Below are positions 59,091-64,000 of a stretch of DNA of 64,000 bases, in pieces. The notes under the pieces are model-generated. The model was not told where the DNA came from and searched no databases. It saw only the letters and a program-made list of their open reading frames with translations. A program made the translations under genes and the position numbers. This DNA is from Triatoma infestans. Taxonomy: Eukaryota > Arthropoda > Insecta > Hemiptera > Reduviidae. Numbering within the stretch: position 1 is the first letter of the stretch; every line of letters begins with the position of its first letter. Location: NCBI GenBank assembly GCA_011037195.1, contig JAAEAF010002813.1, forward strand, positions 52,741 to 116,740. Reading direction: 5' to 3'.

Positions 59091-62000
59091 TTAAACATTT
59101 GTAGAATATACGAGAATTCTCCAGTCGTTGCCACAATTTTTTGTACTATCACCTGCACATGGTTTTTCACACTCATTTTCAGCCACTTTTAGATCATTAT
59201 GTGGCCTTGTATTGTCACAATAACATTCATCTCTGAAAAGTTAATTTGAACAGTTTAAACATCTAGGTAAAAGGTAAAGTAAAACAAACAATACATTAAT
59301 TTAAAAACAAAATAAAACATAAATTACTTAGATTCAACTCCTGCATATTTATAACCAAGCTGTAAACAAATATTAAAACATAATTTTGGCGTACACGTAT
59401 CACTCAATATCATCTGTATGGCCGGAAGTATACGTTCTTCTTTATCCTTGAAACAGCCTATGAGTTTGCCATCTTCTGAATAATCTGTAGGAAAAATATT
59501 ATTTCATAATCACTTGGCAATTTGTTGGACGTTTGTAGAGGGAATGGTTATAGATTAGATTAGTAGAGTTTGTCTGGAAATATAGCTGTTGCAACAAGCT
59601 GTTGTTAGGATACAATAAATTCAAATCTTCAACTCAACACTTGTAGAATACGCAAGAATTCTTCAGCCTCCGCCACAATTTTTCCTATGGTCACATGGTC
59701 CGTATTGTACAGTGATTTTCAACCTTTCCTAGATCATTATTTAGTCTACTATTGTTACAATGACAATGTTTTCCAAAAAATTAATTTGAACAGTTTAAAC
59801 GACCAGGTAAATGGTAAACTTCTGTAGGCCTTATTTTGGGATCAGATTGTTCATGTTATTTTGCAGGGACGCCAGCTTCCCCACAGGAATGTAAATATTA
59901 AGAAAATTAAATAAATAAAAAAAATTACCAGAAATTTGAGTGTGGTAAATGCCACTTGTGCAAAGGCCACCACAATTTAATCTATTGTTGTTCGCACACC
60001 CAATGTCACATTCAAAATCTAATATTTTGTTTTCTTGTTTAACGTTGTCTCCACAGAAACATTGGTTTCTAAAACAAGAATGTTTAAAAAAATATTATAG
60101 CTTTTATTTTACTTAGCTTTCTATTACTGCATCTCTCAAATTTCAATGGAAGTTACTTCAAATTTGGAATTTTAGTTTTTACTATGAAGTTGGTATCGTA
60201 TTACATTAACAGTGATATAAAACAGACTTGCACAGAGCAAATACAGTTGACACACTATGTACAGTTATTATATACAGTTGATACACAAGGTATATGCACT
60301 GTGCAAGTCTATGTTATTATACATTTCAGCAAAATAATCCTGATGATGGGCAAATGCCCGAAACCGGTCGATGACCACAAAATGACCACGGAAAATGTCT
60401 CTGATGCTTTCCACTCTGCGAAACCAACCACCACAACAAATGAAAAAGTAGTTTTTATATGTTGTAAAGAATTTTTTTTTCCAAGCAAAATAAAACAGTT
60501 ACCGTAAATAATATTTTTATAAATTAATAATTATCTAAAACTGGTTTAGTATATGGATTAATAGTATGGAATACAGTTTAACAGTTCTCTCTCTGTAAAT
60601 AATTTTAAAGATTTCGGCAACAGATGCTATCTTCAGAGACATTTTCCGTGGTAGCCTGCTTCATTTTGTGGTCATCGACCGGTTTTGGGCGTTCGCTCAT
60701 CTTCAGGATGCGTTTTTCAGACAGTGAGCCAACACAGACTCGTATAGAGTAACTTAGTTTCACACTAACTGAGGTATATTTTTAAAAATACTAAACTCTT
60801 AAACTAGGTAAAGGGATGTGGCCAGATGGGTGGGAAAACACGTGTTTGGGTTGTTAAAGGGTAAATTCTTTTCTTACAGTGGACGCAACACGCGGGGGTC
60901 TAATCTTTAAACTCTGTTGTTGGAGGGAGACTTACTTCACAGTTAACTAACCAAAATATTAAGAATATACAAAATAAAAAATGAGATACACAAAATAAAT
61001 CTAAATAAAATTAAAATTAAACAACGATTAAACTAACATTTAAAATTCATTCATTCGTTTAAAATTGAACGATTTTTTATATAATTAAACTAAGTTTTCC
61101 CAGTTCCAGAGAATTAAGAAATTCCAGTCATTCTTTCACTTTTTCACGCAACCCTCACATCCTCGCAAGCATGTATACCTAATTATGTTTTCTTATATAA
61201 TCAAGTTTTTTATTATGCATCCCACACACCATGTCACATCATCACTCACATACATCATCCAAATACGCACTTTTTTTTTTTTTCTTATATATATATTATA
61301 TATATTATATATATATAAACTAGTAAATTTATATGTACATAGTAGATTTAAAACTAACCAAAACTTAAAATCTATTTTTCAGTGTGTCATTTTTTAACAA
61401 GATAAAAAACAAGAAACTCAGCAGGCCCTAGAGAAGACAGAACTTACAAAGAATGGAGAACATCATGCTCAAAAAAATATATTCTTCAGCGTTCACAATT
61501 TTCAACCCTTTGGGGAAAAATAACTGTCGTCATGTAGTCAGAGAATGAGTGAGCCACAATGAGAAAAACAAATTTTTATTAACCTTTAAAACAATTCTTT
61601 TTTCCTGTGAATCCCCAATTTCGAAAATTCGACATATTGCAATATTTTCTCTTACAACGATCAGTGAAAAAAAATCTATACTTAGAGAATAGTGATTTAC
61701 CCATTGCGAACTCCAGCATATCTATATCCGTTGCGATAGCAGAAGCCGGCACAAAGTTCTGGAGTTAAACGTGTAAAGGTTTCATGTCTACCATTTAAAA
61801 GTCGATTTTCACCATTGTCTAAATAACAGCCTAAGTAATTGCGCCTCACGAAATTAACATGCTTCTCTGCAACAATTAACATGGAATATATATATATATA
61901 TATATGTATAAAACAGTAGATTTTAAAAAGAACTAAACTTACCACTAGTTTCATAAACACTTAATCTGTAGGCACCACCGCAAATTTCATTTTTATCTCC

Positions 62001-62792
62001 AGCACATTTATAATGACAGTCAGCTTCATTAGCAAGCCATTTAAATGAAGGCCTCGAATTTGAACAGTAACACTCCGAACTAGATTAATAAAAAGAGAGC
62101 TATTTAAAATATGAATAGCTTGAATACAGAAGTGGCAATTGGGTATACGATTGTGGTTGAATCTCCAATCACCGTATAAAACGATCTCTAGCATTTAGTG
62201 AGAAGTATCTTATTTAAGAGTAATATTACGTAGATTGCTGAATCAAATTGAGCTTTGAAAAGTTTAGAAGTTTAGATGCCAAAGGGAGTAATGAATTCTC
62301 TTACTGACATTCACTTATTTTATCACTAACATTTTATATCAGCTGTTAGATAGGGATCTATAACTGCAGAGCTGTAGTTTATAAATGTCATAGTATTATA
62401 AAAAAAAATACCTGTATTGTAACCCTGCATAATCATATTCCTTTTCTGTGCAATACTCAATACATTCTGCAGGTGTCAATGAATTTTCAAAATTTTTCAT
62501 TTCATCTGGCATTATTCTTCCTCCTGTCTTTTTCGATCTGTCTATATAGCATCCCAAATATTTTGCCTTTCTTCTTGCTAAAAATGTATAAATGAACCAT
62601 TGGAAAAAATTAAAATAAATATAGAACATGAGTTTTATAATTACCAAATACATACCACTGATTGAATAAACGCTTAGCCTAAGACCACCACCACAAATTT
62701 CTTCACTATTTCCAGCACATTCCATATCACAGTCTAATTCATTGGCGGCCGATTTAGGAGAAGGCCTCTCATCAGAGCAGAAACATTCGAAG
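59091..62792 (-). CDS. WSC-repeat protein without GH16, 5' end beyond the window
   Basis: Exons in transcript order: 62792-62656, 62577-62412, 62079-61943, 61866-61701, 60068-59929, 59484-59328, 59232-59091. They join in frame and give 347 residues to the stop TAA at 59093-59091. They hold the second half of WSC1 (FECFCSDERPSPKSAANE), WSC2 (AKYLGCYIDRSKK to AGLQYR), WSC3 (NFVRRNYLGCYLDNGENR) and WSC4 (DYSEDGKLIGCFKDKEE; WRILVYSTNV stop). All cysteines and splice sites that I checked are kept. The signal exon and first half of WSC1 should lie to the right of the window. The position of the donor that links WSC4 to the linker in the first gene reads AATGTTTAA here, so translation stops, and AATAAATAG lies shortly after. 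Likely product: a secreted WSC-only protein that may bind glycans. Expression unknown. Confidence 0.75.
59650..59770 (-). pseudogene. Extra, dead WSC second-half exon
   Basis: The minus strand matches 45109-45233 and the WSC4 second half (CHCNNSRLNNDLG region, CGGG, then VYST) but has a broken acceptor and frame. It sits in the intron before WSC4 and is skipped in the model. Confidence 0.6.
60336..60373 (+). ncRNA. Hammerhead ribozyme motif, family B copy 3 (canonical CUGAUGA)
   Basis: AATC, CTGATGA, U, GGGC-AAAT-GCCC, GAAA, CCGGTC, GATG. This is the only copy with the textbook CUGAUGA box. Stem I has three pairs plus A-G. Confidence 0.72.
60673..60710 (-). ncRNA. Hammerhead motif, family B copy 4 (core base lost)
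   Basis: CATC, CTGAAGA, U, GAGC-GAAC-GCCC, AAAA, CCGGTC, GATG. The first G of GAAA is A, so activity is not expected. Confidence 0.55.
60776..61690. other. Intron of the third WSC gene, AT-rich
   Basis: A (TA)n tract lies at about 61287-61318. No element or ORF recognised. Confidence 0.35.
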
Positions 62793-62863
62793 CTGAAATC
62801 AACAAAAAGTACAATTATTTACATTTTCGGGTGTATATAGAAATGACATTGCAAGTGATTTAA

Positions 62864-62888
62864 TATCATTATTATTATTATTATTATT

Positions 62889-62921
<33 letters not shown>
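62864..62921. repeat. Compound ATT/ATC microsatellite
   Basis: About eight ATT units followed by about eleven ATC units, in the first-seen intron of the third WSC gene. Confidence 0.9.
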
Positions 62922-63525
62922 TAATTATACATTTTCGGTGTGGTTTGGGATCGCTCCACCACCTTTCGAATACATTTGCGATGTTATAGTTTGCAATGCC
63001 CTTGCTCTTACTGCTCTAAGAGAAGCAATAAAAGAGTATTCGTTTCATATTTTCGAGATAGCAATTTTCATTGTAAATTCATGTTATGAAGACCCTGGAA
63101 TCAGAAAACTGGCTTTTAACAATTGGTCTCTCTTTTCTCTTTCTCACTCTCTCTGTGTATATGATATATGAAGGCGATTACAGATCGTATAATTGCACGA
63201 ATTCGCTTCCATATCGACAAAGAATCCGAAGAAAATTTTCAATCAAAATCCATCCATTGGGAGTTATCTCTTGATTCCCTGTAGAGAAGTGGCACAAGTT
63301 AACTCTCAAGTTAACTTCGTGCTTCTGCGGGCAGCGCATAGATCTTCTAGCCTAACAGTGTGAAGAGCACTTGCATAGACATCCCTCTCATCCACACAAT
63401 GCAATAGTTAAATGATGTGCAACACTGTCGGGCCTTTTACTATCACCGAAACGGAAGTGTGAACTTTGTGCGTATTTCTGGAAATAAAGCTTTCAGATAT
63501 TATTTTTTTTATAGTTCAAGGGAAG

Positions 63526-64000
63526 AAACATTCTAAGGACTTTAATATTGTTTTTGAGCCGGGAGATGACATACACGACATGCGGCTAAGATGTGTAATA
63601 TTTAGCTAGAAACATTCTAAGGACTGTAATATTGTTTTTGAGCCGCGACATGACATACAGGCCATGCGGCTAAGATGTGTAATATTTAGCTTGAAACATT
63701 TTAAGGACTTAATAATGTTTTTGAGCCGCGAGATGGCATACAAGACTAGGGTTAATATTTTATAATAGTTAGCTAAACACATTCTAAGGACTTTATTATC
63801 ATTTTTGATCCGCGAGATGAGATACAAGACTAGGGCTAATATTTTATAAAATTTAGCTAAACACTTTAATATTTTTTTATATTTTGTTCATGTTTACACT
63901 TATAATATTTTAGCTAAACACATTCTAAGGACTTAACATTGTTTTTGAGCCGTGAGATGGCATACAAGACTAGGGCTAATATTTTATAATATTTAGCTAA
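63526..64000. repeat. ~84-bp tandem satellite running off the window
   Basis: Units begin with ACATTCTAAGGACTT at 63528, 63612, 63696, 63779 and 63920, each with TGTTTTTGAGCCGCGAGATG and ending ATATTTAGCTAA. The period is 83-84 bp, with one spacing of 141 bp where a damaged unit lies at about 63860-63919. The array continues past 64000. Confidence 0.9.

Larger units (their letters stand above)
60205..60775. repeat. Family B hammerhead elements in inverted orientation
   Basis: A plus-oriented copy ends at about 60205-60440 and a minus-oriented copy covers about 60630-60775. They share GGTCGATGACCACAAAATGA and ACTTGCACAGAGCAAAT blocks with the other family B copies. They lie in the intron between WSC3 and WSC4 of the third WSC gene, and are absent from the paralogue at 45 kb. 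Confidence 0.65.
58829..63525. repeat. Segmental duplication, copy 2 (with 43884-48245)
   Basis: Same order of exons, introns and flanking repeat end as 43884-48245, including the far end near 63080-63525 (TCAGAAAACTGGCTTTTAAC, CACCGAAACGGAAGTGTGAA), where similarity stops just before the 84-bp satellite. Confidence 0.75.

Noticed and set aside
10041..60775. A Penelope-like element protein associated with the hammerheads
   Set aside because: No RT or GIY-YIG frame was found next to any hammerhead. The RT fragments in the window have the motifs of LINE elements and lie apart from them.
12365..62792. One giant gene in which clusters 3 and 2 splice into the GH16 exons of the first gene
   Set aside because: Clusters 2 and 3 have in-frame stops right after WSC4 where the donor should be, and clusters 1 and 2 each have their own signal-peptide exon.
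63526..64000. CRISPR-like array
   Set aside because: The 84-bp units are repeats throughout, with no unique spacers, and the DNA is eukaryotic.

Overview
This is a 64 kb, AT-rich, repeat-dense piece of an animal genome, most likely an arthropod. Three things point there: a beta-1,3-glucan-recognition (GNBP/GH16) gene of the invertebrate immune type, a DD41D mariner-like transposase, and many non-LTR retrotransposon, tRNA-SINE and hammerhead-ribozyme repeats. No base of the window identifies the species.

Genes. (1) 2178-11534 (+): a seven-exon gene whose exons join in frame to 434 codons. I recognise it as HROB, the OB-fold factor that works with the MCM8-MCM9 helicase. Its last intron (6.7 kb) holds a LINE and a 916-bp-armed inverted repeat. 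(2) 12365-32970 (-): a sixteen-exon gene, convergent with HROB. Its exons add up to exactly 872 codons: signal peptide, four WSC domains each made by a pair of exons, a Thr/Gln/Asn-rich linker, and a C-terminal GNBP-type GH16 domain that has lost its catalytic glutamates. (3) 44088-52915 (-): a decayed tandem copy of the signal-peptide plus four-WSC part only. (4) 59091-62792 (-), continuing beyond the right edge: a third copy, intact where visible, that ends after WSC4 with an in-frame stop and so lacks linker and GH16. Copies 2 and 3 are more recently related to each other (about 4.4-4.7 kb of shared exon and intron sequence) than either is to copy 1.

Reading: an ancestral secreted glucan receptor with WSC (carbohydrate-binding) modules was duplicated in tandem. 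The copy next to HROB kept the recognition domain. The others lost the splice donor after WSC4 and end there, giving one candidate WSC-only secreted protein and one pseudogene.

Repeats. The commonest is an unnamed ~1 kb dispersed element found over twenty times in both orientations. Others are non-LTR retrotransposon fragments, two solo LTRs, four same-strand tRNA-derived SINEs, a mariner-like element with a second broken copy, remnants of another transposase, and an ~84-bp satellite at the right edge. The most striking non-protein signal is a set of about a dozen sequences, in pairs of opposite orientation at six places, that fit the minimal dimeric type I hammerhead ribozyme: CUGANGA, stem II, GAAA, self-complementary stem III, GUC or GUA, and a four-base stem I that covaries between families. 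This form is known from Penelope-like retroelements, but no Penelope protein is visible here.
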